NCBI RefSeq assembly: GCF_000337515.1
Contig: NZ_AOIQ01000021.1
Span: 372,251 to 436,250, forward strand
Length of the DNA: 64,000 bases
Origin: Halovivax asiaticus JCM 14624
Lineage (GTDB): Archaea > Halobacteriota > Halobacteria > Halobacteriales > Natrialbaceae
Reading direction: 5' to 3'
The position numbers and the translations under genes are program-made. Shown here piece after piece: positions 9,083-17,200 of this stretch (the stretch's first letter is position 1; each line of letters begins with the position of its first letter). The notes under the pieces were generated by a model. That model was not told where the DNA came from and did not search any database. It was given only the letters and a program-made list of their open reading frames with translations.

Positions 9083-9124
9083 ACGGACTCTTCCAGCGGG
9101 TTCTAACTCCACTCTCCCCATCCA

Positions 9125-9832
9125 ATGATCGAATACGATACCGTTTCGTTCGCCTACGGTGACACGCCCGTCCTGGATTCTGTTTCGGCGACGATCGACG
9201 ACGGTGAATTCGTCGTGCTCGTCGGTCCGAACGGCAGCGGCAAGACGACGCTCCTCCGGCACGCGAACGGTTTGCTTGCCCCTGATTCGGGAACCGTCCG
9301 GGTGAACGGGCGGGCCGTCGACGAGGACGTCGTCGCTGCCCGTACCGCAGTCGGGATGGTGTTTCAGCACCCACGTGACCAGTTCGTCGCGGCGACCGTC
9401 GGCTCGGACGTCGCGTTCGGGCCGGAGAATCTCGGCCTCGACCGTTCGGAGATTGACGACCGTGTCGAGCGGGCCCTCGAAGCCGTCAATTTGCAGGGAC
9501 GGACGACCGACCGGATCGACGAACTGTCCGGCGGGGAGCAGGCCCGCGTCGCTATCGCCGGCGCGCTCGCCATGGAGCCGACCCATCTGGTACTCGACGA
9601 ACCGTTCACCGGTCTGGATCGGCCGTCTCGCCAATCCGTTCACGCCCAGCTTCGCGCCCTCTCACGCGATGGAACGAGCATCGTGGTCTCGACACACGCA
9701 CCCGGCAGTGTCGCTGACCTGGCCGACAGAATCGTCGTGATGGGAGACGGTCGACTCGTCCACGACGGGACACCTGACGAACTCCCTGACCCATCGCTGT
9801 CTGACGTATTCGACGCCGGCTCGGTGGGGTGA
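9125..9832 (+). CDS. ECF transporter ATP-binding subunit (BioM/CbiO type)
   Basis: 235 residues with all ABC ATPase signatures: Walker A GPNGSGKT (about 36-43), Q-loop FQHPRDQ, signature LSGGEQ, Walker B HLVLDEPFTGLD and the switch His in STHAPG. It follows bioY by 42 bases and is followed after 3 bases by the T component, so it powers biotin uptake. A single ATPase gene is present, suggesting a homodimer, as in BioMNY systems. The gene could equally be named ecfA. Confidence 0.92.
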   Translation: MIEYDTVSFAYGDTPVLDSVSATIDDGEFVVLVGPNGSGKTTLLRHANGLLAPDSGTVRVNGRAVDEDVVAARTAVGMVFQHPRDQFVAATVGSDVAFGPENLGLDRSEIDDRVERALEAVNLQGRTTDRIDELSGGEQARVAIAGALAMEPTHLVLDEPFTGLDRPSRQSVHAQLRALSRDGTSIVVSTHAPGSVADLADRIVVMGDGRLVHDGTPDELPDPSLSDVFDAGSVG

Positions 9833-9835
9833 CCG

Positions 9836-10540
9836 ATGCTCACGTACGAACCCGACGAAACCGTCGCACACGCGCTCGATCCGCGCGCGAAACTGGCCTT
9901 TCAGGTCGCGTTCGCGGTTGCGGCCATCTCTCGTCCAGCGCTGGCACCTCTCGGAGTCCTCTCGCTCCTCGCACTCGGTGTCCTGCTGAGTGCGAACCTG
10001 TCGCCCCCTCGCGTGCTGTTCGGCTATCGCTACCCCTTCGGCATTCTGTGTCTCTCGGTCCTGATCGCCGCGGTAACGATCGGGCCGCCGTGGATCGACC
10101 TCGCGGACGGGGTTCGGACGGCCCACGCGGCGTACGGAGTCGGACTCGTCCTCCTCGTCAGTGCAGCCTACGTCCGGTCGACGCCGGTGCGCCACTCCCG
10201 TGCGGCGATCCAGTCGCTCGTTCCCGGCACGCCGGGGCGCCTGCTCGGAATCGGCGTCTCACTCGTCTTCCGCTTCGTCCCGGTCCTGCGGCGTGACATC
10301 GGGACGATCAGGGACGCGATGGCAGCTCGCCTGGGAACGGAGCGCAGCGCTACCGAGCGAGCAGTGGTGCTAAGCAGTCGCGGACTCACCAGGGCGTTCG
10401 TGCGCGCGGATCGCCTCTCCGTCGCCCTGCAGGCGCGGTGTTTCGCCTGGAATCCGACGCTCCCGCCACTGTCGTTCGCCCGGGCCGACGGACTGGTTCT
10501 CCTGCTTTCGGTCGTCCTCGTGACTGTTCCGCTGTGGTAG
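9836..10540 (+). CDS. ECF transporter transmembrane T component (BioN/CbiQ type)
   Basis: 234 residues with several hydrophobic helices and the EcfT-type cytoplasmic coupling segments (GTIRDAMAARLG and LSVALQARCF), which transmit ATPase movement to the S component. The typical N-terminal Asp/Arg motif is seen as HALDPRAKL. It starts 3 bases after the ATPase stop and completes a bioY-ATPase-T operon. The likely complex imports biotin across the cytoplasmic membrane. Confidence 0.9.
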   Translation: MLTYEPDETVAHALDPRAKLAFQVAFAVAAISRPALAPLGVLSLLALGVLLSANLSPPRVLFGYRYPFGILCLSVLIAAVTIGPPWIDLADGVRTAHAAYGVGLVLLVSAAYVRSTPVRHSRAAIQSLVPGTPGRLLGIGVSLVFRFVPVLRRDIGTIRDAMAARLGTERSATERAVVLSSRGLTRAFVRADRLSVALQARCFAWNPTLPPLSFARADGLVLLLSVVLVTVPLW

Positions 10541-10680
10541 ACCTGCCTGCTGACCGACGCTGACGATTTCGTCTTCGCTGCCTCCTCACGCCCTCATAGA
10601 CGATGTGGCCTGTTCGTCCTGATCCGATCCCTGCACCCACCAGTCGATTTTTATCGAATGGTGTGGTAGGCGTCGCACCG

Positions 10681-11361
10681 ATGAGTCTCATCGCCGAGTT
10701 TACACTGAACACGCCGATCCTCGTGGAGGCGCGGAGGGCCGTTCCGTCCGTCGACTTCAAGGTCGAAGACGAGTTCGTCTCGATCGAGGGAACTCCGTTT
10801 CTCACGGCGTGGGCGATGGGAGATAACTCAGATCTCACCACCTTTCACGAAGCGATCGGGGCCGATTCGACGGTGTCGACAGCGTGTCTACTCGCGGAAA
10901 TGGACGACCGTCGTCTCTATCGACTGGAACTGTCACCCGAGGGAGCGGCGGGTATGACCTACCCCGCGGCCGTCGACGAGGGGCTAACGTTTCTGGAAAT
11001 ATCCGGATCGGGTGAGACTGTTCGGTATCGCGTCCGCGTTCCCGACAGGGAGTCGCTGACGGCCTATCGTCGGTTGTGCGCCGATCGAGATCTCGAATTT
11101 AGACTCCTCGGTCTGTACCAAGACGAGTCACGGAGCGTCGAACCGGCTGCCGTGACCGAGCGCCAGCGAGAGGTGTTGCGTGCGGCGTTCGAAGCCGGCT
11201 ACTTCGCGGTTCCACGCCAGACGACACTCGAGTCGCTGGCTGCCGACTTCGACATCTCGGAGCAAGCACTCTCGGCGATCATCAGACGTGGCGAGTCGAA
11301 CTTGCTCGCCGAGACCGTTGCGAGTGATCTGTCGCCGATGGGTGCTGCTGAAGACGCGTAA
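10681..11361 (+). CDS. HTH-bat type transcriptional regulator
   Basis: 226 residues. The C-terminal part (VTERQREVLRAAFEAGYF ... ESLAADFDISEQALSAIIRRGE) is a bacterio-opsin-activator (HTH-10) DNA-binding domain; the N-terminal about 140 residues resemble the sensor or output region of the same haloarchaeal family. No PAS or GAF core is apparent. A TATA-like gatttttatcg lies about 27-36 bases before the ATG at 10681. Target genes are unknown; the biotin operon just upstream ends about 140 bases before it. Confidence 0.86.
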   Translation: MSLIAEFTLNTPILVEARRAVPSVDFKVEDEFVSIEGTPFLTAWAMGDNSDLTTFHEAIGADSTVSTACLLAEMDDRRLYRLELSPEGAAGMTYPAAVDEGLTFLEISGSGETVRYRVRVPDRESLTAYRRLCADRDLEFRLLGLYQDESRSVEPAAVTERQREVLRAAFEAGYFAVPRQTTLESLAADFDISEQALSAIIRRGESNLLAETVASDLSPMGAAEDA

Positions 11362-11448
11362 GCTGAGATAGCCGAACCCACTTAAAGTATTGATCAATCA
11401 ACCACGCTACCTACCCTCCCAGTCCGACTAACTGGAAACAGATTCTCA

Positions 11449-11748
11449 ATGTACGCAGACACAGACTCCGAATCGGCCGTCCGCGACGAGCGCTCGTTCA
11501 CCTACCAGCGATCCGGCGCCGAGACACCAACTGAGGGCGTCTTGGAGGCCGTCTCCACGGCACTCGATCGACCGATCCTTCCGGACGCTGGGGCCGATCC
11601 ACTCCCACCTCTGTACGACGCGATCGATCCCGATGCGCTCGATGCGATCTTCTCGAAACCCGGCCGCGAAAGCCCGCTCCTCACGTTCGAGTACACCGGC
11701 TGTACGATTACGATCGACGGCGACGAGATCACCGTCGAACAAGTCTGA
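11449..11748 (+). CDS. HalOD1 output domain protein
   Basis: 99 residues. The pattern VLEAVSTALDRP, LYDAIDPDALDAIF and a final beta hairpin ending ITIDGDEITVEQV is the stand-alone HalOD1 domain, a haloarchaeal putative output domain of signalling systems. It is short and acidic with no membrane segment. A second HalOD1 gene occurs at 28519-28866. Partner and signal are unknown. Confidence 0.83.
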   Translation: MYADTDSESAVRDERSFTYQRSGAETPTEGVLEAVSTALDRPILPDAGADPLPPLYDAIDPDALDAIFSKPGRESPLLTFEYTGCTITIDGDEITVEQV

Positions 11749-11915
11749 TCTGCGATCGGTCCCCGGCGCGCCTACCGCTCGGATCTGCGTTGGCGGTCTC
11801 CCGTTCGAAACGATTGAATCCACATCGACTCCCTGATGCCGGCCACCGCCGACATCGAGTGTGCCTCGACAGGGCAGACTGAGACACGTTGCTCACGGCT
11901 CCGCCGTTCACTATT

Positions 11916-11943
11916 CGTGGTTCCCGCTTCGCTCTGAACCACG
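11916..11943 (-). repeat. Short perfect hairpin at the distal end of the tRNA-Thr array
   Basis: The arms cgtggttc (11916-11923) and gaaccacg (11936-11943) are exact inverted repeats around a 12-base loop. The loop contains the gcttcgctc motif also found in the tRNA-derived hairpins next to it. It may be a reduced third unit lacking the tRNA-derived acceptor part. Confidence 0.55.
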
Positions 11944-11963
11944 CTCCGTTCGTCGCAGAAAGA

Positions 11964-12036
11964 GCCGGTGGAGGGATTGTGAACCACCTGAACTTCGGTC
12001 GCTTCGCTCCCTCGTTCCGTAGTTCAAATCCCTCCA
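11964..12036 (-). repeat. tRNA-Thr 3'-end-derived hairpin unit, distal copy
   Basis: On the + strand it opens with a copy of the tRNA-Thr 3' end (gccggtggagggatt, then one extra g, then tgaac) and closes with the near-inverted ttcaaatccctcc (12023-12035), so the transcript folds into one long hairpin whose closing stem is built from the tRNA T-arm and acceptor sequence. The interior holds tgaaccacctgaa (11980-11992) and ttccgtagttcaaat (12015-12029), both also found in a tRNA-Gly unit. It is in the same orientation as tRNA-Thr and downstream of it. Confidence 0.8.
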
Positions 12037-12077
12037 GAGCGTATCTGCTGCTCGCGAATTTGCTCGCAGCAAAAGAA
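12037..12077 (-). repeat. Inter-unit palindrome in the tRNA-Thr array
   Basis: The stretch tgctgctcgcgaat followed by ttgctcgcagca forms an imperfect hairpin between the two tRNA-derived units. Its inner motif (on the minus strand gcgagcaaattcgcgagc) recurs nearly unchanged between the tRNA-Gly units at about 38190-38220, so it appears to belong to the repeated element itself. Confidence 0.65.
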
Positions 12078-12166
12078 GCCGGTGGAGGGATTGTGAACCA
12101 CGGTCGATCGCTTCCTCGCTCACTTCGTTCGCGAGACTGCGCTCTCCCTGATTCAAACCCCTCCAG
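12078..12166 (-). repeat. tRNA-Thr 3'-end-derived hairpin unit, proximal copy
   Basis: Same plan as the distal copy: gccggtggagggatt with the same extra g at the left and ttcaaacccctcc (12152-12164) as the right arm, with a variable interior containing cttcctcgctcacttcg palindromes. The start-to-start distance to the distal copy is 114 bases and to the real tRNA 125 bases. The shared extra base shows that the copies descend from one another rather than independently from the tRNA. Confidence 0.8.
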
Positions 12167-12196
12167 TTGCTCTTTCGTTCTCATTGGCGTTCGAAC

Positions 12197-12201
12197 AAAA
12201 A
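12197..12201 (-). terminator. T5 terminator-like tract after tRNA-Thr
   Basis: On the minus strand the tRNA 3' end is followed within a few bases by TTTTT, a typical archaeal termination signal. The tRNA-like 3' ends of the downstream hairpin units are followed by similar but weaker T-rich stretches. Confidence 0.5.
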
Positions 12202-12202
12202 G

Positions 12203-12276
12203 AGCCGGTGGAGGGATTTGAACCCTCGACCTAATCCTTACGAAGGATTCGCTCTGCCAGTCTGAGCTACACCGGC
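12203..12276 (-). tRNA. tRNA-Thr(CGU)
   Basis: A 74-base cloverleaf on the minus strand: acceptor GCCGGTG pairing with CACCGGC, D-arm GCTC, anticodon stem AATCC/GGATT enclosing the loop TTCGTAA (anticodon CGT), T-arm GAGGG-TTCAAAT-CCCTC, discriminator T and no encoded CCA. It decodes ACG. Its 3' half is the template for the two hairpin repeats that follow it. Confidence 0.95.
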
Positions 12277-12380
12277 GCGTGCGATCCGCCCGCCGACACG
12301 TCGCGTGTCTCGGGTGGGTCGCGTTCACTCAATGGTAGGGCCGATGGCAGCCATAAGGATTGCGAATCGTCGCGGTGCGG

Positions 12381-13403
12381 TCACCGGGTGAGGCGAACGT
12401 CGAGACAGACGTTGAGTTCGTGGGGCGCGTAGGATCTGACCTCGCGTCGGGTCTCGACAGTGACGTCGTAGTCGGGTTCGGCGGCGGCACGGATTGCGCG
12501 CTCGCCGGGTCCGAAGGGGTCGTCCTCGTGCTGGATGTCGTAGAAGTGGATCGTACAGTCGTCGCCCGCGACGGCGGCGGCGCTGTCGACGAACTCGTCG
12601 GCACTGTGGGGCAGGTTCATCACGATTCGGTCGGCCCAATCGGCGTACTCGCCGGCGACGTCGCGCACGTCGTCGTTGATCGCGGTCACTCGCTCGGCCA
12701 CGTCGTTGCGCGCGGCGTTCTCCCGGAGGTACTCGATCGCACGTGGGTTGACGTCGACGCCGACACACTCAGCGCCGCGGGCGGCCATCGGGATCACGTA
12801 CGGCCCCACGCCGGCGAACATGTCGAAGACGCGCTCGCCCGCCGCGACCTGTTCGGCGACGCGGTGGCGTTCCGTCGCGAGGCGGGGCGAGAAGTACACC
12901 TCGGCGAGGTCCAGTGCGAACGCGTGGCCGTACTCACGGTGGACGACCTCGGTACTCGGCCTGTCGTCGCCGCTAGCGCGCTCCTCGGTCGGTTCGTTTG
13001 CCTCGGCAAGCACCTCCCAGTCCCGCACGCGCGTTTCACCTTTCACTTTCGAGGCCTTGTTCAGCACGACGTCGACCGGGAGGTCGGAGGCGACGATGGC
13101 GTCGGCGATCTCGTGGGCCCGATCGACATCGTCCTCGTCGACGATGACTGCCCGACCCAGTCGCTCGTAGGAGGGCTCGAACCCTAGCAGGTCCGCGGGC
13201 GCCGTTTGCGTCTCGCGTTCGGGCGCGTCGCGGTCGATCACGTCCATCCCTTCGGGGACCATCGCCTCGTCCGTGACGGGAATGTACAGCCAGCCGTCTT
13301 CGTGGGTGATCTCGAACCCGTCGGCGACGAGATCGTCGTCGGCGAGGTGCTTGCGCGCCGTCTCACCGTCCTCGCGTCGCACCCGGACGCACGGCACTTC
13401 CAT
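12381..13403 (-). CDS. trm5: tRNA (guanine-37-N1) methyltransferase, Trm5 family
   Basis: 340 residues. An N-terminal Trm5-type region and a domain with DLAEVYFSPRLATER lead to a class I SAM-dependent methyltransferase fold: motif I VFDMFAGVGPY, acidic motif VGVDVNPRAI, and the catalytic-loop motif NLPHSADEF. The family methylates N1 of G37 in tRNA, which prevents frameshifting; some archaeal relatives act in wyosine synthesis (Taw2). The NLPHSADEF form favours Trm5. It lies immediately upstream of tRNA-Thr on the opposite transcriptional side. Confidence 0.86.
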   Translation of the reverse strand: MEVPCVRVRREDGETARKHLADDDLVADGFEITHEDGWLYIPVTDEAMVPEGMDVIDRDAPERETQTAPADLLGFEPSYERLGRAVIVDEDDVDRAHEIADAIVASDLPVDVVLNKASKVKGETRVRDWEVLAEANEPTEERASGDDRPSTEVVHREYGHAFALDLAEVYFSPRLATERHRVAEQVAAGERVFDMFAGVGPYVIPMAARGAECVGVDVNPRAIEYLRENAARNDVAERVTAINDDVRDVAGEYADWADRIVMNLPHSADEFVDSAAAVAGDDCTIHFYDIQHEDDPFGPGERAIRAAAEPDYDVTVETRREVRSYAPHELNVCLDVRLTR

Positions 13404-13525
13404 GTTCGCCTCTCGCGGCCGGCCGGCCCTAACGATGTCGCTTCGGCCGGCTTCGGCGGGTGGTGTTCAGCCTCATCGTGTCTCGACCCGCGGGAGTTTT
13501 GTCGCGCCGTCGGAAAGCCGTCCCC

Positions 13526-13972
13526 ATGACAGACGGCACGCACCTCACGAGCGTCGACACCGTCCACGACGAGGGATCGTGGCTGTTCACCGTCCGCGAC
13601 GCCTACGGTGAACTCGACGAGGTCATCTTGGTTCCTTGCGACGACGGCGTCGAGGGCTGGATCAACCGCTGTACGCACGAAGCACAACGCCTGGACGTGG
13701 GCCGCGGTGCGGCGATGCGCGACGGCGAAATCATCTGCCCGCGCCACGGTTCGACGTTCGACTCGTGTGCTGGCGGCTGTGACAATGGCGAGGCAGCGGG
13801 GACGCGACTCGTCCCGATCGAGACGACCGTCGAGGACGGTGGTGTCTACCTGTCCGACTCTGGTGTGACGTTCGCGAACGAGGGCGGCATCGACGAGGCG
13901 ACGACGTCACCCGCCGACGACGTGGACGACGATGACGACCTGCCGTCGTCGACCTCGCATATCGGTCTTTAA
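13526..13972 (+). CDS. Rieske [2Fe-2S] domain protein
   Basis: 148 residues. Both Rieske motifs are intact: CTHEAQRL (C-x-H) and CPRHGSTFD (C-x2-H) about 25 residues apart, so a [2Fe-2S] cluster with two Cys and two His ligands is expected. A further Cys pair follows (CAGGC). There is no signal peptide, so this is probably a soluble ferredoxin-like electron carrier rather than a bc1 subunit. The tail is highly acidic. The partner oxygenase or reductase is not in the window. Confidence 0.88.
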   Translation: MTDGTHLTSVDTVHDEGSWLFTVRDAYGELDEVILVPCDDGVEGWINRCTHEAQRLDVGRGAAMRDGEIICPRHGSTFDSCAGGCDNGEAAGTRLVPIETTVEDGGVYLSDSGVTFANEGGIDEATTSPADDVDDDDDLPSSTSHIGL

Positions 13973-14284
13973 GGGGGAATCGAACCATTTTGGTGGTACA
14001 TCCGGGGTGTAATGGCTGGGGTGATTCCGAGATGCTCGGTTAGCGACACTTGCGGTGTCTGTTCTCCTGTTTTCGTGAAGCTGAACGAGCTCGACGTTAT
14101 ACACGACCGAAGTGAACTGCTGACACTGTACAGGCTGATATTGCCTATCTGACCTCCCCGGATTGTTCTCTCCTGTTTGCTTACGTAGCTGGCTTTCGGA
14201 TCGCTGTCTGGTTAATATCTTTCTCCCAAAAGCATAGGACATTATGAATAGTTATTTATATTCGGCATTGATAAGTCGGGGTGA
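13973..14284. other. AT-richer intergenic region before the giant secreted protein gene
   Basis: 312 bases without a convincing gene. The right half is much more AT-rich than the surroundings and includes tagttatttatattcggc about 30-50 bases before the next ATG, a plausible promoter. This marks the left border of the compositionally mixed toxin-like locus. Confidence 0.5.
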
Positions 14285-17200
14285 ATGATGGTTTCGCGTC
14301 GGCACGTTGTCGCTATCGTTTTCAGTGTCTTGCTCATTACCTGGCCGATCGGGTCCGTCTGGGCGGCGGATTCGCCGTACGCCACGAATCAACCGGAACC
14401 CGAATTAACCGGGAACTGGGAGCAAGGACCTGACACCAACTCGATTGGGATGCGTAATCCCGCTAGTACGGACTATTCTGCGGCCGGAGAGAACGGGAGC
14501 GCTTCCGACGACGCTACCGGCGTGACGGTCAACTGGTCGGACCCGTCGCTGGACGCCAGGAACGTCTCGTTCACGACGTTCCCCCTCGACGGTGATCACG
14601 AACTCCCGAGTGCGGGACCGACGGTGCGCATTCAACGGGCCGACGGCGGCCAAACCGACGGGGCGACCGTGTCCATTCCGATCGACGAGTCCGTCCCGGC
14701 TTCGGCATTTGATTCGCTCGCCGTCTACTTCTGGAACGGCGGCGGCGTCGGTGGCTGGCAGCCGCTTCAGACCGATATCGACGAGACCGACCGTCTCGCT
14801 CGGGCGACGGCACCGTCGCTCGGTTTCGTGACGGTAATGAATCGGACCGCGTGGGAGGATGCGACGCGCATCGAGCGACCAGAGCCGATCGACCGCGAGC
14901 AGGCAGCCGGCGTCTACGTTGGCACCGACAACGGGACCGTCGGTAAGCTAGATCCCGAAACGGGGACGGTCACCTGGGAACGCCGGATCGACGACGCCGG
15001 AGAGACGGAGCTGACAGCGGATCCGGATGGCGCACTGTACAGCGGAGTAACCGGCGTCGGGACGATCCACCAGCTCGACTGGTTCGACGGCGCGACGGTC
15101 ACCGAGATTCCCTTCGCACCCGGCCTGACAAGCCTGTCGACCACCCGCGCCGACGGCGTCATTGCGGCCGCGGATGTCCCCGCCGGCGGGAATATCACGG
15201 CCGTCGACGCCGCCAATGGATATCGGCCGTGGACCGTCTCGTTCTTCACCGAACAGGGACCCGACTACCGCGTCGACGACGTCGCCCATGGACACAACGG
15301 GAGCGTGTACGTGGGCCTCTATCTCGACGGTCGCGAATCGGGAGCCGAATTCGCGCGCGTCTCCGCCCCGGACGGGCCGACCGAGGGCGGATCATTCGAG
15401 CCCGACTGGAAGCGAACGATAGAGCCGCGACAGGTCACCGATATCGAACAGGGGCCGAGCGGCGGCCTGTTCGTCGCCACGGAGCGGGGCGTTCGGAAAG
15501 TCGATCCGCAGGACGGGAGCGACCTGTGGACCACAGCCGTAGAGGGCGGCGCGAGCGAACTCGCGATTGATGCTGACGGGAACGTGTTCGTCGCCGAACG
15601 CGGCACCAGCGTCACGGCGCCCTCGCTACTCCGGTTTGATCCGGCGACCGGCGACGAAATGGAACAGATCGACGTCCCGGTCGACCGGCGGACCGCGGTT
15701 GTCGGCCTGGAAACGCTCGCTGACGGAACGATCTACGTCGGGACAAACCGGACCAGTGACGGGACGATCGGTGGCGATCAGCCAACAGTCACCGGGCTGA
15801 CCGTAGACGGACAATCGCTTGATCGCGGGTCGATCGTTGGTGAACAGCCCTCGGTGTCCGACGAGGTGACCGGGACGCGCGTCGATACCGGGGACGACAC
15901 GGTCGACGACTCAACCGTTGCTGGCGACGTCGCGACTGGAGAGGGGAAAACAGCGTTGACCGATTCGACACTAGTGCAGTCCCCTGCGAGCGACCGCCTA
16001 GGTGCCGATTCGTCACACAGCAGCAACTCGTCGCTGATGGCAACTGCCTCGAACGAGGTTTCGATCTCGGCACAGGATCAGTCACTTACACCCGAGGATA
16101 ACCTTTCGCTGCAGTTCAGTGCCGCGAGTAGCCGATCGGTAACAATCGGTCTGAAGGCGACAGGTGGGCAGGAGCTACTTAGCCAGCCGGCGACGGCGGA
16201 AACTTATCCGCAGGTCTTCCGCATCTCGAACCTGCAGCCCGGCGAGTACGTAGGAACGATCGAGGACGGGAACGGGGCGACGGATACGACGGGGACGATC
16301 ACGGTCACAACGTCCGGTGGCGACAATCCGACCGGGCCCTCGGTTTCGATCGCGGCTTTGGAGACGAATCTCGTGCCGGGTGACGATCTGACCCTCGAAT
16401 TCAGCGCCGACCAGCAGCGAGACGCGACCATCGTTCTGGAGACCGCGTCGGGACAGCAGTTACTGTCGAAAGCCGTCACGGCGGGGTCAACGTCCCAGCA
16501 GCTTACGATCCAGGATATGCAGGCGGGCGAGTACGTCGCCCACATCGAAGCGGACGGGGCCGACCTCGCGGCGTCGACGCAGACGATCGTCGTCGATTCC
16601 GGCGGTGGTGGTGACGATCCGCCGCCGGCAGACGATTTGACCGCGTCGGCTCCGCCCAATGAGTTCACGACCGACGAGCCGCTCGCGATCCAACTCGAAA
16701 CGGGCGCTGCGCGGGACGTCACGCTGACGGTTGACGCGACTGGCGGCGGAACCGTCTACGAGACATCGCTGTCGTTGTCCGCCGGGACGACGACGTTCAA
16801 CCTAAACGGGGTACCGGAAGGCGAGTACGTCGTGGCCGTCACGGCCGCCGACACCGGGGCTACGGTGACGACGGAGCCGATCACAGTCGAACGACTGGTC
16901 GGCGGAACGACTTACACGCCGTCGAAGCCAGTCGTCGACGAACCGGTGTCCTTCGCGGCGTTCGTGAACGAACCGGGTAACGACGACCGGATCGTCGAGG
17001 TTCGGTGGGACTTCGGCGACGGAACGACGACGACCACCGCGTCGCCGTCGGTCGAACACGTCTACGACGAACCCGGAACCTACGAGGTCAATATCACCGT
17101 CGTCGACGCGTTCGGCGGCGAAACCGAACTGGACGCGAGCGGTCACCTCCTTGTCGAGGCCGAATCCGCCGGGAATGCCACGGCCGGGACGGTCACGGCC

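Noticed and set aside
11964-12276. CRISPR array
   Set aside because: Repeats are few, unequal in spacing, end in tRNA-derived sequence and are hairpins with variable loops; no cas genes are present.
11729-12328. Protein-coding frames through the tRNA-Thr region
   Set aside because: The frames read through a tRNA and its derived hairpins and produce repeated IPPPA-type peptides; this is translated tRNA sequence, not a gene.
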